Positions 1 through 7,465 of a stretch of 10,581 bases of DNA are shown here, in pieces. This stretch comes from Strigomonas culicis (Eukaryota; Euglenozoa; Kinetoplastea; Trypanosomatida; Trypanosomatidae): positions 1-10,581 of the forward strand of contig AUXH01000646.1 in assembly GCA_000482145.1 (NCBI GenBank). Reading direction: 5' to 3'. Within the stretch, counting starts at the first letter, position 1; every line of letters begins with the position of its first letter. The notes under the pieces are model-generated. The model was not told the DNA's origin and searched no databases. It saw nothing but the letters and a program-made list of their open reading frames with translations. Both the position numbers and the translations under genes were made by a program.

Positions 1-591
1 TGCATCCTCTTCGACGACACGCTCTACCGCGCGAACCGCTGCATCAAGGTATCGCGGGGCAGCTTGAGGCCTTACGACAGCCCGCACTTTCCGCCGCTGG
101 CTGTCATGGAGGGCGCGATGCGCCTCCTGGGCCCGCTGTTGCGGCCGCAGCCGCACGGCAAGCTGCGCGTCATGCCGCACATGGACACGAAGGTCCTGGT
201 ACTTGAGCTCGGCCCCTGCACTCCACTCGACGCGCTGCTTCTTGCGGTCGAGACGACGCAGGCGAAGGCCGTCATCCTCGCCTGTTACGGCAGCGGCAAC
301 GCGCCGAGCCGTGGCCACTTCATGCCGCAGCTCATCCAGAAGGCGCAGGCGCGCCACCTGCTGGTCGTGGTCACGACGCAGAACCGCTACGGCAGCGTGA
401 ACCTCCGCGAGTACGAGCTGGGCCGCAGGCTGCTGGAGCTAGGCGCCGTCGGTGCGGGCAACATGACGCAGGAGGCCACCTTTGTGAAGCTGAAATATCT
501 GTTTGGGCTAGGGTTGTCGGTAAACACTGTGCGCTCGTACCTGACAAAAGACCTCCGAGGCGAGATCTCGGATGTTTCACCGAAGTTGTGA
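1..591 (+). CDS. L-asparaginase, type I (AnsA-like), 5'-truncated by the window
   Basis: Hydrolyses L-asparagine to aspartate and ammonia; type I enzymes are normally cytosolic. Frame 1 is open from base 1, so 196 C-terminal residues are visible and the N-terminal catalytic part lies upstream. The first visible residues (FDDTLYRANR, then YDSPHFPPLA) match the type I segment that reads FFNNRLYRGNR and FASPNLPPLL in E. coli AnsA. YGSGNAP at 286-306 corresponds to YGVGNAP, followed by VVTTQNRYGSVN (TQ...G.VN in the family), GNMTQEA at 457-477 (DMTxEA in the family) and a C-terminal LRGEIS. The match runs to the stop, so the C-terminus is complete. Asn replaces the usual Asp of DMT. There is no start codon in the window; the TTG at 64 is internal. 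Family assignment is firm. Activity cannot be judged without the missing N-terminal threonines. Confidence 0.9.
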   Translation, partial: CILFDDTLYRANRCIKVSRGSLRPYDSPHFPPLAVMEGAMRLLGPLLRPQPHGKLRVMPHMDTKVLVLELGPCTPLDALLLAVETTQAKAVILACYGSGNAPSRGHFMPQLIQKAQARHLLVVVTTQNRYGSVNLREYELGRRLLELGAVGAGNMTQEATFVKLKYLFGLGLSVNTVRSYLTKDLRGEISDVSPKL

Positions 592-992
592 GTGCGTATA
601 TTGTGCGCTTTTTTCTTTACTTGCGATGAGCTGAAACTAATACTACTGTGAGTATCGTGTGTGGTTGTGGTACTTCATGTGTCTTTCGTAATGGATTGCC
701 AGCGGTAATTGAGGAAGTGGACGATTTTGCTTTCCTTCTGTTGTTCCAAATGAACAAACTTTCTACAGTAGTTGCATATGTCTCTCTCTGTTGCTCCTTT
801 CTCGTCTCTTTTTCTGTGAGTTATAGGTGCGGCTGAAGAAGATTCATTCATATAATCATATTTAATTAGTTACTACACACCCTCTTTTTTGTCCATCCAT
901 CAGCAGCTTTTCTAGTCTACCTTTCTGTGCTCTATTTGCTTTCCCTTGTATTTTTCGTTTCTTTTATCTCCGACACCGCCAGTCGATCCACG
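592..992 (+). other. Spacer: 3' UTR of asparaginase gene and 5' region of RMDN-like gene
   Basis: This is 401 bases of AT-rich sequence without a credible gene. It holds pyrimidine-rich runs at about 781-816 (followed by AG at 819-820) and 881-899 (followed by AGs at 902-906), and the main run at 916-969. No ATG lies between 820 and 993, so any of these acceptors would give an mRNA with the same first start codon. No tRNA or other RNA gene was recognised. Confidence 0.6.
916..982 (+). promoter_or_regulatory. Candidate polypyrimidine tract and trans-splice acceptor for RMDN-like gene
   Basis: A pyrimidine-rich stretch at 916-969 is followed by its first AG at 981-982, 10 bases before the ATG at 993. 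That would give a very short 5' UTR, so the upstream AGs at 902-906, 914-915 or 819-820 are real alternatives. The role of polypyrimidine plus AG in spliced-leader addition is established for trypanosomatids. The exact site here is inferred. Confidence 0.45.
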
Positions 993-1859
993 ATGGGTCT
1001 TTTGTCTTTTTTGCAAAAAGACAAGCGAGGTGATGCGACTGCCGCGGCGGCAGACACGAGTAATGCCGAGGCGTCGGAGAAGCGCTCCGACATGCGGGAC
1101 CACGATCGCTTCATCCGTTTTAGGGACGAGCTGCTGAAGTTCTCGCTCGGCGAGAGCGCCTACGATTACGCGGAGCGACTCTTCGAGGAGTACCCGAACG
1201 ATCCGCAGGTGATGGCGGTGCTGGCCGAGACCGCGACGCTGTACGACCGCACGAAGAACAAGGTGTACCGCAGTCACTGGGTGGATCGGCTCGACCTGCT
1301 GCAGCGCGGCGTCGACGTCAGCCGCAAGTGCATGAAGGAGCATCCGACCTACGGCCCGTGCTACCGCACCTACGTGCTCTGCGCGACGCGCGAGGCGGAG
1401 GCGCTTTACTACCTCAAGAGCCTCACCGGGCTGGGCCTGCTGGAGAACTACAACGCCATCATGAAGAAGGGGAAGGAGGGGATGGAGCTCATGCCGGAGG
1501 ACGCCGATCTGCCGAACGCGCTGGGCGCCCTCAGCGCACGATGCGCGTACCCGTGGTACAGCCCGACGCGCTGGTACGGCAGGTGGTACGAGGTGCCGAG
1601 CCAGCAGGAGCTGCTGGACAAGAGCATCCAGCTGCACCTCAAGGCGGCGGAGAGGGACCCGAACAACTTAGAATACGCATGCCGTCTCGCGCAGGTCTAC
1701 TTCCAGAAGGGCGACATGCCAAACGCGCGGCGCTGGTACGTCAAGGTGCGCGATGAGATGCCGCCGCAGCAGCTGGACGACAGCCGCTGGCAGGGCCTCG
1801 CCCACACGCAGTTAGCCACTTCCTTCGCGAAGAGTAAGTGGAATGTGCCGTTTGCATAA
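993..1859 (+). CDS. Regulator of microtubule dynamics (RMDN/FAM82)-like TPR protein
   Basis: A 288-residue protein. The ATG at 993 is the first in frame; codons continue open upstream to a GTG at 927, but that stretch is pyrimidine-rich UTR. The C-terminal two thirds follows the RMDN pattern: a helix ending in a conserved YNAIMKKGKEGMELMPEDAD, then GALSARCAYPWYS (family: LG.W.. .. PWYQR), then a QELLDKSIQLHLKAAERDP helix (family: E.AL..F.KAE..DP) and a last TPR-like pair around LAQVYFQKGDMPNARRWYVK. In animals RMDN proteins are TPR proteins linked to microtubules and to ER-mitochondria contacts; no function in this organism is assumed. I see no transmembrane segment or signal peptide. The N-terminal ~30 residues are polar and probably disordered. 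A generic TPR protein is the fallback assignment. Confidence 0.72.
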   Translation: MGLLSFLQKDKRGDATAAAADTSNAEASEKRSDMRDHDRFIRFRDELLKFSLGESAYDYAERLFEEYPNDPQVMAVLAETATLYDRTKNKVYRSHWVDRLDLLQRGVDVSRKCMKEHPTYGPCYRTYVLCATREAEALYYLKSLTGLGLLENYNAIMKKGKEGMELMPEDADLPNALGALSARCAYPWYSPTRWYGRWYEVPSQQELLDKSIQLHLKAAERDPNNLEYACRLAQVYFQKGDMPNARRWYVKVRDEMPPQQLDDSRWQGLAHTQLATSFAKSKWNVPFA

Positions 1860-2486
1860 GTGAAGATGAATAGCGAAGCGACAAAGAGCAACCAGGATAA
1901 TAGAATTATTGTTTTTTTTTTAAGAAAACAATACTAACAATCCCAATATTAAAATACATTTAAAAAGGAAAAAAAGAAAAAGAAAAGAGAAACACAAAAC
2001 AACCACCACAGCAAAAGACAATGAGTATTAGGCGTAGCGAATATGCATAAAATGAGGATGTATTGTGTCCATATGTCGCTTTTGTTTATTCACATATCTC
2101 TTTTTCGTTTTTTTTTTCTGTACATCCACCCTGTTTGAAACTTAATTATTTTCGTTTTTTTTTTCTTCTTCTTAAGTGGAGCGGATACTATGTCCTCTGG
2201 CTGTTTATTAGTTGACTTCATTTGTTCTCTCTCGTGTTACCTTCGATCTCTGCATGGTGCTTCTTGACTGCTCACATGGACTCTTTTCCTTTCCACTACC
2301 TTTTCACATTCTCTTCTTCATCTCAAAGATTTGAGTGTATTTATTGTTCTGTTTTCCCCCTTGTGTACCTGCTTCACGTAAAAAAAAAAAGCAGCGAAGC
2401 GTAGCAAACGTTGAGAAGCTAGCCGTTTAGAACAGACGCAAGATTGCCACTTTTACGGAGCTCTCCTTGCCCTTTGCCTTGTTGAC
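1860..2486 (+). other. Spacer: A-rich 3' UTR of RMDN-like gene and 5' region of MIP gene
   Basis: This is 627 bases without a credible gene. The first part (about 1905-2030) is A/purine-rich and contains a 9-bp inverted repeat, TATTGTTTT at 1907-1915 and AAAACAATA at 1925-1933, with a 9-base loop. The rest is T/C-rich with several separate runs (2094-2173, 2276-2323, 2343-2378). A possible 60-residue frame at 2222-2404 is low-complexity pyrimidine sequence and is not accepted as a gene. Confidence 0.6.
2276..2394 (+). promoter_or_regulatory. Candidate polypyrimidine tracts and trans-splice acceptor for MIP gene
   Basis: Pyrimidine-rich runs at 2276-2323 and 2343-2378 are followed by an A11 run and then AGs at 2390-2391 and 2393-2394, about 93-96 bases before the start at 2487. 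No ATG intervenes. AG at 2175-2176 after another strong T/C run, and AG at 2459-2460, are alternatives. Confidence 0.45.
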
Positions 2487-4547
2487 ATGATACGTCGCGG
2501 CGTCGCACCTGCCTTGCGGAAGGCGTCTTCCGCGTATGCGACAGCGGCAGTCTCTCCGTACTGCTTCGCGCAGCGCCTGTGCGCGACCAGCGGGTCTGCA
2601 GGCTCGTCCGCAGGACAGGCTCCTGCCGCTGGGGCGGAGAGGCTGCCAGCGGTGAAGTACGAGGTCACGGATGTCATCCCGACGCTCTCTTTCCTCAGCA
2701 CCCCCAACGCACTGTATGAGACCGTCGATGGCACGATAGAAATCTGCAACGCGCTGCTGCAGGAGATCCCGAAGGCGAAGACGCCACAGGAGAAGCACGA
2801 TTTGCTCGACTCGACGAGTAACGTGCTATGCCTGTTGCTGGACCCCTGCGAGTTCGTGCGCCAGGTGCACCCCGACGAGGAGTATAAGCGCGGCGCCACC
2901 TTGGCGTTCCAGAAGGGCTACGAGTACATGTCGCAGGTGAACGCGCAGCGGGAACTGTACGACGTCATCCGCGAGCTGGACAGCCCCGAGGGCCGCAAGG
3001 GGCTGGATGAAGAGTCCATTAAGAACGTCATCCAGCTGCGGCGCGACATGGAGTGCAACGGCATTCACCTCCCCGACAAGGAGCGCGCGACCGTCACAGA
3101 GATGAACATCGAGAAGGAGGAGCTCGCGATGCGCTTCCTGATGCAGCAGGGCACGTCAAGTCCCTTCACGACGCTGCGTCACCTGCTGCAGTGCCGCCAC
3201 GAGCTGGCGCTGCTCTTAGGCTTCGAGTGCTTTGCGGAGCAGCAGCTGCGCGGCACCATGCTGGAGAACCCACAGAACGTGTGGCACTTTCTCTGCGGCA
3301 TCCAGCACAAGTATCGCCCGGAGGCGGAGAAGGAGCTGGACCTCATCCGNGCCAACATGGGCGAGGTGCGCAACCGCGCGAACATCACGGACGACTTCCG
3401 CGCGCGCGTGTCGCTGTCCATGCGCCGCGAGAAGGAGCCGGAGAAGGCGATCGAGTACTTCTCCGTCGCGAACTGCATCCGCGGCATCCAGTGCCTGTGC
3501 TCGGAGGTCTTCGGCGTGCGGCTCGAACACGTGCCCTTCGCGCCCGAGGAGGTGTTCAACAGCGACGCGAAGAAGTACCACGTGTACGACGAGCAGAAGC
3601 AGTTCCTCGGCGTCATTGTGCTCGACATGTACATGAACCCGATGAAGTACTGCCAGGCGGGCCACCTCACGCTGCAGCTCGGCTGCCGGCCGCATCAGCA
3701 GGCGCTCGCGAAGGTGGGCATGAAGCTGCCGGAGCGGCAGTACCCCGTCGTCGTGCTGACCTGCAATGTGGGCGCCTACAAGCCGGCGCAGCGCCGCCCG
3801 GACGGTACCTTCGACGACGAGCTGACGCTCATGCAGCCCAGCGAGGTGACGACCGTGTTCCACGAGTTCGGCCACGCGCTGCACACCATCTTTGGCCAGA
3901 CGAGCGTGCAGAACCTCGCCGGGACGCGCTCCAGCATCGACTTCGTCGAGACCTTCTCGCAGCTCTTCGAGCAGTTTCTCACCTCGCACGAGTTCCTGAA
4001 GCTGTGGGCGCACCGCATCGGCACGCGCGAGCCCATCTCCTTCGACATGGTGCAGCGCCGCAACGAGGCGGCGAACATGTTCAAGCACCTTGACATGATC
4101 GACCAGGTCGTGCTGTCGTCCGTCGATCAGTCGCTACACGGCCCGCAGCCCCTCACCGTGTACTTCCCCCACGGCAACAAGGGGCACCTCGGCAAGCGCA
4201 CCCTCGGCGACCTCGGCGACTTCGGCCGCGGCAGCTTCAACCTGGCGAAGGCGCTGCTGCAGGTCGCGAAGCCGCTGTCTGTCGCCGAGCCGACGGAGAG
4301 TGGCATGCTACAGACGCTCTCCTTCGAGCACCTGTCCGGCTACCCGGGCGGCTACTACGGCTACCTCTATAGCCTCACCGTGGCGCGGCGCATCTGGTCG
4401 AAGAAGTTTGAGCGCGACCCGCTGAACCGCGACGCCGGCCGCGAGCTGGTGCAGAAGGTGATGCGCCACGGCGCGGCGTGCGACCCCAAGGAGGTGATTC
4501 AGAGCTACCTGGGCGATAACCTCAATGATATTGACATCTGGGCGTAG
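2487..4547 (+). CDS. Mitochondrial intermediate peptidase (M3 family zinc metallopeptidase)
   Basis: A 686-residue protein, close to the usual MIP length. MIP removes an N-terminal octapeptide from matrix proteins already cut by the processing peptidase. Residues 1 to about 40 (MIRRGVAPALRK...) are basic and Ala/Ser-rich without acidic residues, as in a matrix-targeting presequence. The N-terminal half matches MIP (PNALYETVDG, then LDPCEFVRQVHPDEEY). The catalytic motif HEFGHALH starts at residue 459: zinc ligands H459 and H463, general base E460, and third ligand E488 in DFVETFSQ, exactly 29 residues after the first His as in the M3 family. FEHLSGYPGGYYGYLY around H615 is the conserved substrate-binding His/Tyr loop (human MIPEP: FSHLVGYGARYYSYLM). 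Thimet oligopeptidase or Dcp are less likely given the presequence and MIP-like ends. The ATG at 2487 is the first after the splice region. Confidence 0.9.
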   Translation: MIRRGVAPALRKASSAYATAAVSPYCFAQRLCATSGSAGSSAGQAPAAGAERLPAVKYEVTDVIPTLSFLSTPNALYETVDGTIEICNALLQEIPKAKTPQEKHDLLDSTSNVLCLLLDPCEFVRQVHPDEEYKRGATLAFQKGYEYMSQVNAQRELYDVIRELDSPEGRKGLDEESIKNVIQLRRDMECNGIHLPDKERATVTEMNIEKEELAMRFLMQQGTSSPFTTLRHLLQCRHELALLLGFECFAEQQLRGTMLENPQNVWHFLCGIQHKYRPEAEKELDLIXANMGEVRNRANITDDFRARVSLSMRREKEPEKAIEYFSVANCIRGIQCLCSEVFGVRLEHVPFAPEEVFNSDAKKYHVYDEQKQFLGVIVLDMYMNPMKYCQAGHLTLQLGCRPHQQALAKVGMKLPERQYPVVVLTCNVGAYKPAQRRPDGTFDDELTLMQPSEVTTVFHEFGHALHTIFGQTSVQNLAGTRSSIDFVETFSQLFEQFLTSHEFLKLWAHRIGTREPISFDMVQRRNEAANMFKHLDMIDQVVLSSVDQSLHGPQPLTVYFPHGNKGHLGKRTLGDLGDFGRGSFNLAKALLQVAKPLSVAEPTESGMLQTLSFEHLSGYPGGYYGYLYSLTVARRIWSKKFERDPLNRDAGRELVQKVMRHGAACDPKEVIQSYLGDNLNDIDIWA
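3350..3350. other. Ambiguous base (N) inside the MIP gene
   Basis: The single N falls at the third position of codon 288 (CGN). All four CGN codons encode arginine, so the protein is not uncertain here and the reading frame is intact on both sides. Confidence 0.97.
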
Positions 4548-5368
4548 CGCAAAGGGGGCACACGTTGTTACGACTCCGCGAGGCGTAGAAAAGAGGAGGC
4601 GACCATTCGGTTATGCTTTCTGATTCTCATGATCAGTATTTTTTTTTCTCTCTTCGTTCACAGACATTATTAGCTCCTACGTGCTAATACCGTTCGTTGT
4701 TTTGTTGGCTAGCGGCGTACCGAATACCCATGGAGTAGCCTATACAGAATGCCTCACCCCACCCTTTTACAGAAGAAAAAGAAAAACAATAAATGGACCA
4801 TGTACGCATTAAAAAAAAAAAAATGAAATGAATGTAAAAATACGCGATGCGTGATGGGACTTGCTGGCTGTATTCTTATATACACGTTTTGCATCTTGGT
4901 CCCTACTCACCTTCGCGTTTACTAATTAGTTTTTTTTTTGTCTTCTACTTTCAAGCACTTAGGCACATTTATCATAAAACAACTTGTTCACTTAGACATC
5001 ATAATAACAATATATTACTGCATTTATACATGTTAAATAAAAACTTACTAACACTAATACATCACACAAACCAAACAACAACGTCGGCGCGATCAAAGTC
5101 GCTGCTTCGGCCGCATCTTTCTTACCTTCCTGTAAAGTCCGTCAACAAGAGTAGAACAGTTCTTTAAGTTAACGTTCTGCCTTTTCCCCATTTTTTTATG
5201 TGTGTTTCTGTTTCCTACTCACCCCTCTGTGCATCATTTTCTTCTGTTTTCCCCTTCCTCCCTCTCACCCATTCCTGACTGCCCCCTTTTTTTTTGTGAC
5301 AAGTTGAAGTTCTCTTCTTTTTTTCGTGCGATATTTTTAGTTAGCCCTCTCTCTATCCCCTCATCCCC
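4548..5368 (+). other. Long spacer (821 bases) between MIP and the small mitochondrial protein gene
   Basis: The longest spacer in the window. A first T/C run ends in CAG at 4661-4663, within the presumed MIP 3' UTR. AT-rich sequence follows, with an A13 run at 4811-4823. A short GC-rich patch lies at about 5081-5115 in otherwise AT-rich DNA and contains a 4-bp inverted repeat (5089-5092 with 5099-5102). The final part is strongly pyrimidine-rich. A 106-codon frame at 4847-5167 has AT-rich codon use unlike the real genes and no family resemblance, so it is not called. No tRNA or snoRNA could be supported. Confidence 0.6.
5178..5340 (+). promoter_or_regulatory. Polypyrimidine tract and candidate trans-splice acceptors for the small mitochondrial protein gene
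   Basis: One of the strongest pyrimidine tracts in the window: about 120 bases (5178-5297) of mostly C and T, followed by AG at 5302-5303, 66 bases before the ATG at 5369. A second T-run leads to AG at 5339-5340. No ATG occurs between either AG and the start. Confidence 0.6.
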
Positions 5369-5848
5369 ATGATGCGCCGTTCCTTTGTTGCCCTCGCCGC
5401 CGCCGCGGCGCCGGCCGCTGCTGCCGCCTCTCCTAGTGACGCGCGGATGCAGGCCCTCCACAAGATTCTCACTGGCGAGATCAGCTTCCGCAACAACCAC
5501 CCCGTGAAGGTCTGCAACGTCGAGCACAACTTCGGCGCGAACTGGAAGGCGGACCTCGATGCCTACGCGAAGAAGCTGCCCGCGGATCAGAAGGCCATCC
5601 TGGACCGCCAGGTCGCGCGCCTGCAGCTCACGCGCTACACGACCCGCGAGCTCGCGGAGTACTGCGGCGAGGGCGCCGCGCACCTGGATGCGGTCGCACA
5701 GAAGGCCAACGTTGAGCAGGGCAAGGCGTTCCTCGCCAAGCACGGCGCTGAGAAGTTCGCCGCCCACGTGCAGGCGGAGGGCAAGCACGCCAACTGGTCC
5801 GACGCACAGGTGAAGAAGTTCATCGATGCGGTCAAGGCGGCCAAGTAG
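5369..5848 (+). CDS. Small probable mitochondrial protein, possible trypanosomatid cytochrome c oxidase subunit
   Basis: A 159-residue protein with strongly GC-biased codons and a strong splice region upstream, so it is very likely a real gene. Residues 1-22 (MMRRSFVALA then an Ala run) form a classic kinetoplastid mitochondrial leader. The mature part is hydrophilic and largely helical, with no transmembrane segment: RNNHPVKVCNVEHNFGANW (41-59), RLQLTRYTTRELAEYCGEG (84-102), and a Lys/Ala-rich helical C-terminus ending KKFIDAVKAAK. Two cysteines (49 and 99) and several histidines are present. Size, leader and composition resemble the nuclear-encoded, kinetoplastid-specific subunits of cytochrome c oxidase such as the one called subunit VI. 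That name comes from recollection of the class, not an alignment, and is tentative; another small mitochondrial protein is possible. Two adjacent ATGs (5369 and 5372) are in frame; the first is taken. Confidence 0.85.
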   Translation: MMRRSFVALAAAAAPAAAAASPSDARMQALHKILTGEISFRNNHPVKVCNVEHNFGANWKADLDAYAKKLPADQKAILDRQVARLQLTRYTTRELAEYCGEGAAHLDAVAQKANVEQGKAFLAKHGAEKFAAHVQAEGKHANWSDAQVKKFIDAVKAAK

Positions 5849-6363
5849 ACGGCAACACACAACAAGAGGAACACATCCAAAACTGAAAAAAAAATGAACA
5901 GAAGAGAAAAGAAGTGCGAGGTGACTACTAGGCATTGAAGCGTTTTAGAGGTTTGGTTGCTTCAACTTTTTCTATTCCTTCTTTTTCGTTTTTGTGTGGT
6001 GTTTTGTTTTTGCTGTTTTACATTTAACGTTAACTAAGGATTAGCTTGTTTTTTCTTTTTCATATCTAATAAGGGTCATCTATAATTATAGTATACTTTT
6101 TTTTTTTACTGAAACCTACATGCGTACTGTTTAGTAGTGGGTATAACAAAAAAAAAACAATGGCGAGTTGTTGTACATCTGAATACAGAAACAACACCAA
6201 CTTTAACAGTGTATTATATAGACTTCTCCCATGATTTCTTTTTACAGGATCACTGTAATACTAGTGTACTTGCGTCTCCTCCCTCTCACTCTCTTTTTTA
6301 TTTTTTTCTCTCTTTGTGTAGAATCCTATAGATTGCCACATCGATTCCAGGAGCTGCATCGCG
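5849..6363 (+). other. Spacer between the small mitochondrial protein gene and DNAJC9-like gene
   Basis: This is 515 bases of AT-rich sequence with many T-runs and no credible gene. It includes a 10-base palindrome, TTAACGTTAA, near 6024-6033; a related GTTAACGTT occurs near 5168-5176 in the previous spacer. The short frame at 6137-6331 is T-rich spacer. Only the 3' end looks functional as a splice region. Confidence 0.6.
6274..6321 (+). promoter_or_regulatory. Polypyrimidine tract and trans-splice acceptor for DNAJC9-like gene
   Basis: A 43-base C/T run (about 6274-6316) is followed by GTGTAG, with AG at 6320-6321, 42 bases before the ATG at 6364. No ATG intervenes. This is one of the least ambiguous splice regions in the window. 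Confidence 0.65.
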
Positions 6364-7161
6364 ATGGGCTCCTCTAAACATGCGCTTTACACGCTGCTGG
6401 GCGTCGGGCCCACCGCGACCACCGCGGAGATCACGCGCGCCTATCGCAAGCTGGCGCTCGCGTACCACCCGGACCGCAACCCGGACGGCGCGGATCAGTT
6501 CAAGGCGCTCGCGAACGCCTACGCGGTGCTCACGGACCGCGACAAGCGGGCAGTGTACGACGCGACGGGCGTCGTGCCGGGCGACAACAGCAGCGGCGGC
6601 GACGTGCCGTCCGCGCAGCGCGCGGCGGAGGTCGGCCAGGAGGTGCAGACCTTCTTCGCGACCTACGCGGGGTCCGACGAGGAGACGCAGGATGTTATCA
6701 AGTGCTACAAAAAGAGCAAGGGCAACTTCCGCAAGATGGTACTGGAGCAGCTGCTCTTCGATAACGGCGAGCCCACGGAGGTGCGCCGGCTGCGCCAGGT
6801 CGTGCAGCGCGCTCTCGCCGCCGGCCAGCTGGAGGCGAGCGAGCTGTGGGTGAAATCCGCCACTGACAAGGCGGTACAAAAGCTCGAGCGCGCGCTCGCG
6901 GAGGAGCGTGCGATGGCCGAGGAGACGCTGCGGGAGATGGGCGTGGACGGGAAGGCAGCTGCGGGTCGCGAGGGTGAGGGGAGCCTGGTCGCGCTGCAGG
7001 CCCTCATGCGACAGCGGCAGGCGCAGGCGCACGCGTCCATGCTCGACCACCTGCAGGAGCGGTACGTGAAGCAGCCGCGCGAGCAGCGGGTAGAGGGGAA
7101 GCGCGGCCGCGAGGAGAAGAGCGGGGCATCGGACGCGAAGCGGCACAAGGCGAAGAAATAG
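6364..7161 (+). CDS. DNAJC9-like J-domain protein, candidate histone H3-H4 co-chaperone
   Basis: A 265-residue protein, close to human DNAJC9 (260). Residues 7-70 are a J domain with the catalytic HPD at 35-37 (YHPDRNP), which stimulates Hsp70 ATPase. There is no G/F region or zinc finger, so it is a class C J protein. The match continues past the J domain: FFATYAGSDEETQDVIKCY (human: FEKTYKGSEEELADIKQAY), then KGNFRKMVLEQLL, VVQRALAAGQL (human IIQQAIDAGEV), WVKSATDKAVQKLERA, AEETLREMGVD (human AEMSRKELGLD) and a Gln/Arg-rich helix before a basic tail ending RHKAKK. Human DNAJC9 binds H3-H4 and recruits Hsp70. A nuclear location here is inferred from the Lys/Arg-rich C-terminus. The C-terminal third is probably coiled coil. 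A generic J protein is the fallback, but the full-length pattern argues against it. Confidence 0.85.
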   Translation: MGSSKHALYTLLGVGPTATTAEITRAYRKLALAYHPDRNPDGADQFKALANAYAVLTDRDKRAVYDATGVVPGDNSSGGDVPSAQRAAEVGQEVQTFFATYAGSDEETQDVIKCYKKSKGNFRKMVLEQLLFDNGEPTEVRRLRQVVQRALAAGQLEASELWVKSATDKAVQKLERALAEERAMAEETLREMGVDGKAAAGREGEGSLVALQALMRQRQAQAHASMLDHLQERYVKQPREQRVEGKRGREEKSGASDAKRHKAKK

Positions 7162-7465
7162 CGGTTGCCTTTTTCGTGCGATCTTCAGTATTGCTTTTTT
7201 TTTTTTCTCAACACATCCGTGTACCTTTATACAGTTGTGGACAATGACCAATACATAGCGCTCACTTCATAGATTATATATACATATACACATAGAGTTT
7301 TTTTTTTGTTCGTTTTCCGGATAGTCTGTTCGTATCCAACAAAAAAGATTCAACCAGGTGCATCTTTGCCTTGTTTCTTTTTTTTTTTTGTCTTCTGTTT
7401 CGAGAATATACATTTTTATCTGTCTACCGATCTTTCTAAGAAGTAGGTGTGTGCGCACTCAATAC

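Noticed and set aside
600..720. C/D-box snoRNA suggested by GATGAG and CTGA strings near 624-634
   Set aside because: No proper spacing of C, D', C' and D boxes and no terminal stem could be seen.
927..992. N-terminal extension of the RMDN-like protein from a GTG, which looks like a hydrophobic signal segment
   Set aside because: The apparent hydrophobic stretch (LYLLSLVFFVSF) is a translated polypyrimidine tract. GTG starts are not expected in nuclear trypanosomatid genes and an ATG follows at 993.
993..1010. N-myristoylation of the RMDN-like protein (starts MGLLSF)
   Set aside because: Gly2 is present but Ser is at position 5 and Phe at position 6, whereas the usual signal has Ser or Thr at position 6.
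912..1637. Minus-strand open frame opposite the RMDN-like gene
   Set aside because: It is a mirror of a GC3-rich coding strand, with a Leu/Arg/Val-rich peptide and no family features. Similar mirrors lie opposite the MIP, methyltransferase and CFAP298 genes.
4847..5167. 106-codon frame in the long spacer, possible small protein
   Set aside because: Codon use is AT-rich and unlike the real genes, the peptide is low in complexity with no recognisable motif, and the frame crosses both an AT-rich region and the GC patch without a change in character.
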